Shown here: one piece after another, positions 34,618 to 41,821 of the stretch
How positions within the stretch are numbered: position 1 is the first letter of the stretch
Layout of the letters: every line of letters starts with the position of its first letter
Assembly: GCF_016756745.1 (NCBI RefSeq)
Contig: NZ_JAESIH010000047.1
Coordinates: forward strand, 16,900 to 80,899
Direction: 5' to 3'
DNA from: Aminivibrio sp.
GTDB taxonomy: Bacteria > Synergistota > Synergistia > Synergistales > Aminobacteriaceae
DNA: 64,000 bases
Program-made: the position numbers and the translations under genes
Notes under the pieces: generated by a model
Databases searched by the model: none
Seen by the model: only the letters and a program-made list of their open reading frames with translations
What the model was told of the DNA's origin: nothing

Positions 34618-34660
34618 AAAAAAACCGGGGGAGCACCCGGGCGAAGGGCGCCCCCGGTAA
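34618..34660 (-). terminator. Intra-operon terminator/attenuator after the Liv binding protein
   Basis: On the minus strand ACCGGGGGCGC ... GCTCCCCCGGT followed by seven T residues, 14 bp after the binding-protein stop and before livH. Same arrangement as at 6997-7023 in the BMP operon. Confidence 0.75.
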
Positions 34661-34673
34661 CACACAGCCGCGA

Positions 34674-35828
34674 CTATTCGACGGAGAAATACTTTTTCAC
34701 GAACTTGAAGGTCTTGTTGGCCACGTCCACCTGCTGGATCACCGCAGGCTTGTCGAGGGGGTTGTGATCCTCGGGGTTGATGGTGAGGGGGCCGCTGGTA
34801 ACCTTGATGTCCTTCAGGTTGGCGAGGGCGTCGGCGAGCTTGGCGCCGTCGGTGGTCCCGGCCTTCTTCAGGCCTTCCACGATCATGATGAGGGCGTCCT
34901 GGGCCATGACGGGGTTCGGAAGCACAGGCTCCTCGCCGAAAGCGGCCTTGTACTCGGCCACGAAATCCTGGATATCGGGGTCGGCCAGATCCGCGAGGTT
35001 CACGAAATACCCGCCGTCGATGGCGCTGCCGCCAAGCTCGATGAGATCCGGGCTGCCCCAGTTGTCCGTTCCGAGGAGTACGGCGCCGATGCCGAGGTCC
35101 CTGGCCTGCTTGGCGGCCATGGCGGCTTCCTTCTGGCTGGTGGGGATGAAGATGACGTCAGGGGCGAGATCCTTCATCTTGCCGAGCTGGGCCCTGTAGT
35201 CGAGCTCGTCGGTCCTGAAGGCCTCCTTCGCCACGATGGTGCCGCCCTTCTCCACGAAGGCCTCCTCGAAGTACTTCGCGAGCCACTGGCCGTAGTCCGA
35301 TCCAACGTCGTAGAGAATGGCGCCCTTCTTCGCCCCGAGGTCAGTCACGGCAAACCGGGCCGCCACCGTCCCCTGGAAAGGGTCAATGAAGCAGGGGCGG
35401 AAGGCGAAAGGACGAACCTTGCCGGACCTCTGGTCGATAGTCACGTAGGGGTTGGTGGCGGTGGTGACCACCATGGGGATGCCCGCCCTCTCGAATACGG
35501 GGGCTGAAGCGATGGCGTTGCCGCTCTGGGCAGGGCCGATGACGGCCACGACACCGTCGGAGACGAGCCGGCGGGCCACGTTGACCGCTTCGACCCCGTC
35601 ATTCCGGTTGTCGTAGCGGACGAACTCGATCTTCTTCCCGAGGACGCCGCCGGCGCCGTTGATCTTCTTCACGAGCATGTCAAGTGCCCGGGCCTCGGAC
35701 TGTCCCCACATGGAAGCGCCGCCGGTGAGGGACACGGTATGGCCGATGCGGATCACGTCATCCGCGAAGGCGGCTCCCGCAAAGACAAGGATCAAGACTG
35801 CCGCTGCCATCATAAGGATCTTTCTCAT
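34674..35828 (-). CDS. livK: Branched-chain amino-acid ABC transporter substrate-binding protein
   Basis: A 384-residue periplasmic binding protein of the Leu/Ile/Val type. Signal peptide MRKILMMAAAVLILVFAGAAFA, then IRIGHTVSLTGGASMWGQSEARALDM, the conserved VVAVIGPAQSGNAIASAPVFERAGIP, and LGTDNWGSPDLIELGGSAIDG. The ATG at 35828 is chosen because GGGAGG lies 12 bases upstream and the signal peptide begins there; an in-frame TTG at 35838 abuts the ribosome site. First gene of the liv operon. Confidence 0.93.
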   Translation of the reverse strand: MRKILMMAAAVLILVFAGAAFADDVIRIGHTVSLTGGASMWGQSEARALDMLVKKINGAGGVLGKKIEFVRYDNRNDGVEAVNVARRLVSDGVVAVIGPAQSGNAIASAPVFERAGIPMVVTTATNPYVTIDQRSGKVRPFAFRPCFIDPFQGTVAARFAVTDLGAKKGAILYDVGSDYGQWLAKYFEEAFVEKGGTIVAKEAFRTDELDYRAQLGKMKDLAPDVIFIPTSQKEAAMAAKQARDLGIGAVLLGTDNWGSPDLIELGGSAIDGGYFVNLADLADPDIQDFVAEYKAAFGEEPVLPNPVMAQDALIMIVEGLKKAGTTDGAKLADALANLKDIKVTSGPLTINPEDHNPLDKPAVIQQVDVANKTFKFVKKYFSVE

Positions 35829-35951
35829 TTCTTTTCTCAACCTCCCTGGTATTTGGCGTTTGTTTCCAATCCGATTTTCCGCCCGTCAGGACGGGGATCC
35901 AACCGTCACTCTCTTTTTTTTCCGGCCCCACCTCCAGATATGGTGTTCCGT

Positions 35952-37256
35952 TCACTCCAGATGCTTCGGAATTCTGTCCCACCGGAGCACATCGTCGTAG
36001 GTCTGCCTCTCCGCGATCACGTCGGCCCGCCCCGGGCTCACCAGCACGGCAGCCGGTCGGGGAATGCGGTTGTAGTTGCTCGCCATGGAGAAGGTGTAGG
36101 CCCCGGTGTTCAGCACCGCGAGCAGGTCGCCCCGCTCCAGGGGAGGGACCTTCAGCCTCTCGATGAGCACGTCCCCGGACTCGCAGCATTTCCCGGCCAC
36201 CGTCACCGTCTCCGTAGGTTCCCTGTTCATCTTGCCCGCCGCCACGGCCCAGTACTTCGCGCCGTACAGGGCGGGCCTCGGATTGTCCGTCATGCCCCCG
36301 TCAACAGCGACGTAGGTCACCATTCCGTCGATGGTCTTCACCGTCTGCACGGTGTACAGGGTAATTCCCGCCTCGGAGACGATCCACCGGCCCGGCTCGA
36401 TGATAACCTGAGGCAGGGGGATTCCCTCCGCGGCGCATCCCGCAGCGAGGGTCTCCATCATGGCGTCGGTGAAGGAGGCTATGGGGGGAGTCTTCCCTTC
36501 GGGGTCCAATTCCACGCCGTACCCCCCGCCCATGTTGAGTTCCATGGTGGTGAAACCGAGGTCCCGGGAAAATTCGGCAATGGTCTTTACCACGATTCCC
36601 ACGGCCATCACGTGGGATGTGTTCTCGAAAATCTGGGAACCGATGTGGAAATGGAATCCCCTGAGGGAAAGGCAGTCCGAGTCCATGGCTCTCCGCACCG
36701 CCGTTCTGAGGGAGTTCCCGAGGAGAGGAAACCCGAACTTGGAGCCCGTGTGGCCCGTAAGTATATATTTGTGGGTGTGGGCGTCCACCCCCGGGGTAAC
36801 CCGGAAGAGGATGTCCGCCCTTTTTCCCGCTTTCCGGGCGATCTCTTCAAGGGCGTCGAGCTCCGAGGCGCCGTCCACGACGATCCGCCCCACTCCAGCA
36901 TCGAGGGCATAACGGAGTTCCTCCTCCGTCTTGCTGTTGCCGTGGAAAAAAACGTTTTCCATGGGGAAGCCGGCGGATTTTGCCGTGTGGAGCTCCCCTC
37001 CCGATACTACGTCGAGCCCCAGCCCTTCCGAGGCAATGATCCTGCACATGGCCAGGGGAAGGAAAGCCTTCCCGGCATACACCGCCAAGGCATTCGCCCA
37101 CCGGTCCATGAAGGATTCCCTCACCGCCCTGCATCGGGCCCGAATCCCCTCCTCGGACAAGACGTACAGCGGCGTCCCGAAACGCTCCGCCAGTTCCGTC
37201 ACGTCCCATCCTCCGAAGAGGAAATGCCCCCTGTCATTCACGTTCTGCTGGCCCAC
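35952..37256 (-). CDS. lysA: Diaminopimelate decarboxylase
   Basis: A 434-residue PLP enzyme for the last step of lysine synthesis. YAGKAFLPLAMC carries the PLP lysine (K63), HFHIGSQIFE and the phosphate loop GGGYGVE follow, EPGRWIVSEAG and GKCCESGDVL (active-site cysteine contributed across the dimer) are conserved, and NTGAYTFSMASNYN is near the C-terminus. There is no usable in-frame ATG: the GTG at 37256, eight bases after AGAGGTG, is chosen, with GTG 37241 as alternative. Transcribed from a sigma-70-type promoter at 37571-37599 through a T-box leader, so expression should follow the charging state of tRNA-Lys. Confidence 0.93.
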   Translation of the reverse strand: MGQQNVNDRGHFLFGGWDVTELAERFGTPLYVLSEEGIRARCRAVRESFMDRWANALAVYAGKAFLPLAMCRIIASEGLGLDVVSGGELHTAKSAGFPMENVFFHGNSKTEEELRYALDAGVGRIVVDGASELDALEEIARKAGKRADILFRVTPGVDAHTHKYILTGHTGSKFGFPLLGNSLRTAVRRAMDSDCLSLRGFHFHIGSQIFENTSHVMAVGIVVKTIAEFSRDLGFTTMELNMGGGYGVELDPEGKTPPIASFTDAMMETLAAGCAAEGIPLPQVIIEPGRWIVSEAGITLYTVQTVKTIDGMVTYVAVDGGMTDNPRPALYGAKYWAVAAGKMNREPTETVTVAGKCCESGDVLIERLKVPPLERGDLLAVLNTGAYTFSMASNYNRIPRPAAVLVSPGRADVIAERQTYDDVLRWDRIPKHLE

Positions 37257-37293
37257 TCCGGCTGCACCTCTTTCCGTTCGAAAAAAACGGTGA

Positions 37294-37563
37294 ATAAAAA
37301 ACGACCCGCCCCGATGAAGGGACGAGTCGTTGAACTCGCGGTACCACCCTGCTTGGGCGCATGCCGCAGCGCCCCGCTCTCGGCTCTGTGACGGGAGCCT
37401 CCCGGAGGCGTACTTCCGGTTCATTCGAACCGTTTCAGCCCCGGCTCCGCAGTCTTTCGCTCCTCCGTTCCTGCCCGGGAAGCTTCTCAGCCTGTGGACT
37501 TCCCTCTCTGGCGGCAGATTCATTACTTCGGGCATTCTGCATCATCGCCTGTGCTTTCTTTGT
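37294..37563 (-). promoter_or_regulatory. T-box leader (tRNA-sensing riboswitch) of lysA
   Basis: The T-box sequence AGGGTGGTACCGCG is at 37337-37350, exactly matching the family consensus that pairs with the free tRNA 3' end. It is followed by a terminator, AACGACtCGtCCC - loop - GGGgCGgGTCGTT plus T6 (37296-37331). Upstream, stem I shows the distal CAGAGAGGGAAG...GCTGAGAAGCTTCCC arm and an AGTA motif. In the inferred specifier bulge lysine codons AAA/AAG occur at about 37454-37457; the exact specifier is inference. Open frames crossing this region are artefacts. Confidence 0.88.
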
Positions 37564-37570
37564 TTCGGAC

Positions 37571-37599
37571 ATTATATCCAGCGGGGGAAGGAACGTCAA
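37571..37599 (-). promoter_or_regulatory. Promoter of the T-box lysA transcript
   Basis: TTGACG (37599-37594) - 17 bp - TATAAT (37576-37571) on the minus strand, near-consensus. Predicted start about 37564, giving a leader of roughly 308 nt before the lysA GTG. Confidence 0.8.
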
Positions 37600-37614
37600 C
37601 ATAAAAAAAACGAA

Positions 37615-37635
37615 CCTAAATCCGCAGGATTTAGG
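37615..37635. repeat. Collapsed miniature inverted-repeat element (21 bp)
   Basis: CCTAAATCC-GCA-GGATTTAGG: only the two terminal repeats remain, back to back. Flanks are ACGAA and ACGGA, a near-perfect 5-bp duplication with one mismatch. It sits in the 50-bp space between the lysA promoter and the promoter of the divergent binding-protein gene. Confidence 0.75.
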
Positions 37636-37649
37636 ACGGAAAGTCGGTA

Positions 37650-37678
37650 TTGACAGAAAAAAACAGGGCGTGTATTCT
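37650..37678 (+). promoter_or_regulatory. Promoter of the amino-acid binding-protein gene
   Basis: TTGACA (37650-37655) - 17 bp - TATTCT (37673-37678), with a perfect -35 hexamer, 70 bp upstream of the ATG. Confidence 0.75.
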
Positions 37679-37747
37679 GACTGTACATTGAATATCATTC
37701 GTGCGGAATGATATAAACATATGTTCAATAACAAAGGAGAGATCATC

Positions 37748-38491
37748 ATGAAAAAACTGCTGCTCGCGCTTCTGGTCCTGGCCCTCGCGGCCACCGGCGG
37801 ATGGGCCGATGTCATGGCCAAGGACGTGATTCTTGTGGGAACGGAAAGCACTTACCCCCCCTACGAGTTCCGTGACGAGAAGAACAACCTGAAGGGTTTC
37901 GACATCGACCTCATGGAAGCCATCGCGGCGAAGATCGGCAAGAAGCTCGAGTGGGTGGACATGCCGTTCGACAGTCTCATCCCCTCCCTGCTCGCGAAGA
38001 AGATCGACATCGTGGCCGCCGGAATGAGCGCCACGGAAGAGCGGGCAAAAAAGGTCGCCTTCTCCGATAACTATGAAATCTCCATCAGCGCTTTCATCGT
38101 GAAGGCGGACAACGACTCCATGAAGGTTCTCGACGACATGAAGGGCAAAACCGTGGCGGTCCAGCTGGGCACGGTGCAGGAGACCTACTCCCGGACCATC
38201 CCCGGCGTAACGGTGAAGTCTTTTCAGAAGTTTGACGATTGCGTCCGGGAAGTCATCCTCGGGAGGGTGGACGCAACTCTCATGGACACCCCCGTGGCCA
38301 AGAGCTACGTGGAACACAAGGATTTCACCGGGAAGATCAAGATGGCCTTCGAGCAGGAAATCACCGGCTCAGGGAAAGCTCTCGCCATGAACCTTGGTGA
38401 GACGGCCTTCATAACGGCGGTCAACGCAGCCCTGGCGGACCTCGAAAAGAGCGGAGAGCTCGCGAAGCTGAAGGAGCAGTGGTTCAAGTAG
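37748..38491 (+). CDS. Amino-acid ABC transporter substrate-binding protein (orphan)
   Basis: A 247-residue periplasmic binding protein of the polar amino-acid family (family 3). Signal peptide MKKLLLALLVLALAATGGWADV; ligand-binding region GTESTYPPYEFRDEKNNLKGFDIDLMEAIA and AAGMSATEERAKKVAFSDNY are characteristic, and the C-terminus has the usual GELAKLKEQWFK helix. AAGGAGA lies seven bases before the ATG. It is monocistronic: promoter before, terminator after, and no permease or ATPase beside it. Divergent from lysA, which suggests but does not prove a lysine or basic amino-acid ligand. Confidence 0.9.
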   Translation: MKKLLLALLVLALAATGGWADVMAKDVILVGTESTYPPYEFRDEKNNLKGFDIDLMEAIAAKIGKKLEWVDMPFDSLIPSLLAKKIDIVAAGMSATEERAKKVAFSDNYEISISAFIVKADNDSMKVLDDMKGKTVAVQLGTVQETYSRTIPGVTVKSFQKFDDCVREVILGRVDATLMDTPVAKSYVEHKDFTGKIKMAFEQEITGSGKALAMNLGETAFITAVNAALADLEKSGELAKLKEQWFK

Positions 38492-38505
38492 TATTCCCCG
38501 AAACG

Positions 38506-38544
38506 GAAGCCCCCGGCCCGTTCCTCGGTCCGGGGGCTTTTTTT
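38506..38544 (+). terminator. Terminator of the orphan binding-protein gene
   Basis: AAGCCCCCGG - cccgttcctcggt - CCGGGGGCTT then T residues to 38544; overlaps the stop codon of the convergent LarA-like gene. Confidence 0.85.
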
Positions 38545-39802
38545 ATTGGCTGTCCGCCCTGAGGACGATACAGTTTCCTGACTTCACGTACACCATGGGA
38601 CCGGGGGGAACCCGGGGGAGCATCCATTCCACGGCGGAGTCGAAGGAGGAGAAGGTCTCCCCGGGGAAAGGGGTTCCTTCCCTCTCCGTCACCAGGGCGG
38701 CCGGATGTCCCTTCATGTCGTGGGGAAACTTGAGGGCGATGAAGCCCGGTATGGTGAAGTCTTCTTTCAGCCTGCGGAGAAGAACCCCGGGATCAGAGAG
38801 CGCCAGGGGAAGATCTGCGGCGAAGTTTCCCGGGCCGAGACCGTCTTCGAGACCCGCACACAGGATGAGCCCCCCGCCGGGCATCAGGGCGCCGAGAGAG
38901 GCGGTAACTGCCTTGGTGGCCTGGTACAGATCGATATCGTATGGGTATCCCCCGCTGGATACCACCACGAGGGCCGCCTTCTCCGGGATGTGAAGCGTCT
39001 GGAGCGCCCGGGCCATTTCCACGCCTTTCCCCCACGCCTCGCCAAGCCTCCCCGCCGTGTAGCAGTAGGGTTTGCCCGTCTCGTCGGGAATGACGTTGAG
39101 CAGAAAAATAGTCTTGCCCTGTTCCAGGATTCTACCGTATTCCTCCATGTCTTCGGCGGTGGCGTTTCCCGAGAGCCTGCCCACGTTCACATCCAGGCCT
39201 TCGATCCCCCCACTCAAGGAAAGGCCGTGGTTGTTGCGGACCGATGCTCTGCCGCTGATGCCGGGCAGAAGCCCCTTTCTTCCGCCGCTGAACCCGGCGA
39301 GATCGTGGTAGACTATGCCACCGGCCAGAACCAGCAGATCCGCCCCCAAGGCCTCCGGCGCAATCGCCACGGGAGTTCCCCGGGATGTGACCGCGCCCGT
39401 GTCGGCGACCTTCTCCGGATCGGACCAAACGACGGCATCTCGGGGTCGGGAGGCCCCGCCGAGAAGAAGCCCCTTCTCCTCTTCCGTGGGAGCCCTGTGA
39501 AGCCCGGCACCGATGATCCACGTCACGGCGGCCGTTCCATCCCCTATCTCTTTCCTGAGGGCGCGGGCCATTCGGGGTACGTCCTGCCACATCCTGGTGG
39601 CGTCAGGAAGGACAATGGCGATTTTTCCGGCCCGGGAGGCCAGGGATGACAGCCGGGGGGAGTCGAAGGGAGCGGCAAGGGCGTCTTCGGGAGTTCCCTC
39701 AGGAGGCCGTTCGCCCCGGGGACGGGGGATCACCACGTCCCGGGGAGGCATCCAGGGGATGGTCTTTCTTCCCAGGGGAATCTGCAGTGTACGGTCAGTC
39801 AT
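38543..39802 (-). CDS. LarA-family nickel-pincer racemase/epimerase homologue
   Basis: A 419-residue protein of the lactate racemase LarA (DUF2088) superfamily. Spacing of the key residues equals that of lactobacillar LarA: D67 and R70 (LPDATR), H102 (GAGLHRAPTEEE), H166 (YHDLAGFSGG), K176 as pincer-nucleotide attachment (GGRKGLLPGI) and H192 as nickel ligand. It should interconvert stereoisomers of a 2-hydroxy acid, using a cofactor made by LarB/C/E, which are not in this window. The ATG at 39802 overlaps the 3' end of the response-regulator gene, so it is translationally coupled to the pgs/two-component operon. Substrate unknown; 2-hydroxyglutarate or lactate are possible. Confidence 0.85.
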   Translation of the reverse strand: MTDRTLQIPLGRKTIPWMPPRDVVIPRPRGERPPEGTPEDALAAPFDSPRLSSLASRAGKIAIVLPDATRMWQDVPRMARALRKEIGDGTAAVTWIIGAGLHRAPTEEEKGLLLGGASRPRDAVVWSDPEKVADTGAVTSRGTPVAIAPEALGADLLVLAGGIVYHDLAGFSGGRKGLLPGISGRASVRNNHGLSLSGGIEGLDVNVGRLSGNATAEDMEEYGRILEQGKTIFLLNVIPDETGKPYCYTAGRLGEAWGKGVEMARALQTLHIPEKAALVVVSSGGYPYDIDLYQATKAVTASLGALMPGGGLILCAGLEDGLGPGNFAADLPLALSDPGVLLRRLKEDFTIPGFIALKFPHDMKGHPAALVTEREGTPFPGETFSSFDSAVEWMLPRVPPGPMVYVKSGNCIVLRADSQ

Positions 39803-40466
39803 TCTCTTCCTTCTCCTCTTTCTTTTCCTCAGCAGGCTCCGAAGGGCCCGGTATGGCGTAATAGGTTTTCGGCCGTCCGGGACGGCCGTCCTGAACCCCG
39901 GCGCTTCTGACGATAAGCCCCCTGTCGGCAAGATACTCGAGGTACCTGTGTGCGGTTACGTAGGCAAGGCCGCATGCTGCAGCCACCTCGTCGCAGTCCC
40001 CGGGGGAGGGGAACTCCTTGAGTTTTTCCAGCACCTTCCGCATGGTATCCTTACTCACGCCTTTTTTTCGTTCTTCCCAGTTGAGCAGTTCTCTGTGGGC
40101 GCAGAGCTTTTCGTGAAGCCGGATGCGGGCGGTGAAGTCGGCGAGGCGTATGGGCTTGGAGATGAAATCGTCGGCTCCCGCCAGGGTGAGGTGCGAGGCC
40201 AGTTCGCCGCCATCCTCCACCGTGAGGGCAATGAGAACGAGCTTCGAGGAAAGTTCCCGGGCTTTTCGTATGATGTGGAGCCCGTTCATGACAGGCATGT
40301 GATAATCCACCAGGAGGATGTCCACCTCGTCGAGCTTCACCCATCGGAGACACTCCTCCGGCTCGCTGGTGGCGAGCATTCTCCACCCTTCCGTGGACGC
40401 CATGGCCTCGAGAGTATAGAGAATGGACCGGTCGTCGTCAATTGCCCCGATATGAAGCGGCATCAT
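39795..40466 (-). CDS. Response regulator, CitB/DpiA-like
   Basis: A 223-residue two-component response regulator. The receiver domain (about 1-120) has the acidic pocket DDD at 10-12, phospho-acceptor D54 (LLVDYHMPVMNG), T82 and K104 (ISKPIRL). The C-terminal part (SKDTMRKVLEKLKEF ... CGLAYVTAHRYLEYLADRGLI) is a winged HTH of the CitB/DpiA class; the tail is lysine/glutamate rich. ATGATG at the start overlaps the kinase stop codon. Likely controls its own operon and perhaps the ggt unit upstream. Confidence 0.88.
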   Translation of the reverse strand: MMPLHIGAIDDDRSILYTLEAMASTEGWRMLATSEPEECLRWVKLDEVDILLVDYHMPVMNGLHIIRKARELSSKLVLIALTVEDGGELASHLTLAGADDFISKPIRLADFTARIRLHEKLCAHRELLNWEERKKGVSKDTMRKVLEKLKEFPSPGDCDEVAAACGLAYVTAHRYLEYLADRGLIVRSAGVQDGRPGRPKTYYAIPGPSEPAEEKKEEKEEND

Positions 40467-41821
40467 AGATCATCCTTTCTTTTTTCGGCCCTTCCGAGAG
40501 TCAGCGCCGCCCTGGCTCCTCCCCCGGGAAGGTTTTCGGAACTGAAGGTCCCCCTGTGATTGCGTACCACCATTGTAACGTATTGGAGGCCGAGGCCCGT
40601 GGAATTCCACCCCGAACCGGATGTCCGGTCCGGAGGGAAGCCCGGCCCTTCATCGGTCACGGCGAGGGTGACCCTGTCGCCTTCCATGGACACGGACAAG
40701 GTGATTTTTCCGCCCCCCGCCTGCATGTTTGCCTTCCGCGCGTTGTCGAGAAGGTTCACCACCGCCCTGGACATGCGCACCACGTTCACTTCCACCATCT
40801 CCGCCATGACCGGCCGCTCCGCCTCCAGCAGCACCGTCTCTCTCCAGGGGAAGGGGCTGATCTGGGTAAAGACGTACTCCACCAGGTCGCCTATGGAGAC
40901 CTGCCTCCTGAAATCCTCGCGGAGTATCTCGGAGACCATCTCCTCCATGGACCGGGCCGCTTCACAGATGACGGCGCCGTATCTCGCCGCGTTCCCCTCC
41001 CCCCTGCCCGAGACGATGACGTCCCCGAGACCGAGGATGGTGGTGAGGGGCCGTTTCAGGTCATGGACAAGCTGCTGCATTTCCACGAGACTCCGGTTGC
41101 TGAGACTTTCTTCCCTCAGGCGGGCCATCTTCTTCTCCCTGTCCCTGAGGAGGGCCATGTCGGCGAGCCTGGCGCTGTAGGTCACCATGAGCTCGGTGGT
41201 GAGGACCCCTGAGAGAAAAAGCCCGGTGAAGACGGCGCCCCCCGACCAGTTGAGAAGCCCCTCCCTTTCGAGAATCCCGGCGGCGGTCTTCACCGACGAG
41301 GAGAGTTCCCCCCAGCCGGCGCCCCATGCCGTAAGGGAAGGGATGATATCGAGCCACTGGAACGAAAAGACGAAAAGGGCAAGAGCTATGGACTTGTAGA
41401 CCCAGTCGGAAATGTTCCTGGTGAGGTACCGGAGCACGAGAACGCTGGTCACGCTGAGAACGGCGGGGATGCCGAAATGGAGCTGAATCCCCTCGCCAAG
41501 GACGGGAGGAAGGAAATATGTCATGGGTATGGCGGCGGCGGGGGTCAGCCAGGAGAGGAAGGAGAGGGAGGGGTGAAGCCCTGCAAGGCCGTTTCCCGCA
41601 AGGAACCATCCGAGGTAGAGGGCAATGGCCCGAAGTCCGTTCAACATCACCACGAAGGAAGCGGCGGTGAGAAGGTCGCCGCTGTCCATGGTCTCGGGAA
41701 TGCGGGCGATGGCTGCCAGCAGGGGGGCCGATGATATCCGCTGAGCCGCGGTCCAGAACAGGAGGAAGAACAGGGCGGCGGCGAGCTGCCTCGCCGGGTG
41801 GGTGCCGTTCACGGTCTCCAT
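40463..41821 (-). CDS. Sensor histidine kinase
   Basis: About 452 residues. The N-terminal ~220 residues hold six or more membrane segments with no large extracytoplasmic domain, so the signal is probably sensed in the membrane. Then a short coiled linker (DREKKMARLREESLSNR), the H-box VHDLKRPLTTILG with H253 from the ATG (H256 from the GTG), the N-box VVNLLDNARKAN, G1 VTDEGPGFPP and G2 STGLGLQYV. ATG at 41821 is preferred over GTG at 41830. It overlaps the 3' end of pgsW, and the response-regulator gene overlaps its own stop, so kinase, regulator and PGA genes are one unit. Confidence 0.88.
   Translation of the reverse strand: METVNGTHPARQLAAALFFLLFWTAAQRISSAPLLAAIARIPETMDSGDLLTAASFVVMLNGLRAIALYLGWFLAGNGLAGLHPSLSFLSWLTPAAAIPMTYFLPPVLGEGIQLHFGIPAVLSVTSVLVLRYLTRNISDWVYKSIALALFVFSFQWLDIIPSLTAWGAGWGELSSSVKTAAGILEREGLLNWSGGAVFTGLFLSGVLTTELMVTYSARLADMALLRDREKKMARLREESLSNRSLVEMQQLVHDLKRPLTTILGLGDVIVSGRGEGNAARYGAVICEAARSMEEMVSEILREDFRRQVSIGDLVEYVFTQISPFPWRETVLLEAERPVMAEMVEVNVVRMSRAVVNLLDNARKANMQAGGGKITLSVSMEGDRVTLAVTDEGPGFPPDRTSGSGWNSTGLGLQYVTMVVRNHRGTFSSENLPGGGARAALTLGRAEKRKDDL

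Noticed and set aside
37400..37440. GGTTCGAATGAACC, resembling a tRNA T-arm
   Set aside because: It is a hairpin within the T-box leader; no acceptor, D or anticodon arms are around it.
35952..37535. N-terminal extension of LysA by 93 residues from an upstream ATG
   Set aside because: The extension is the T-box leader read as protein; the homologous part and a ribosome site begin at GTG 37256.
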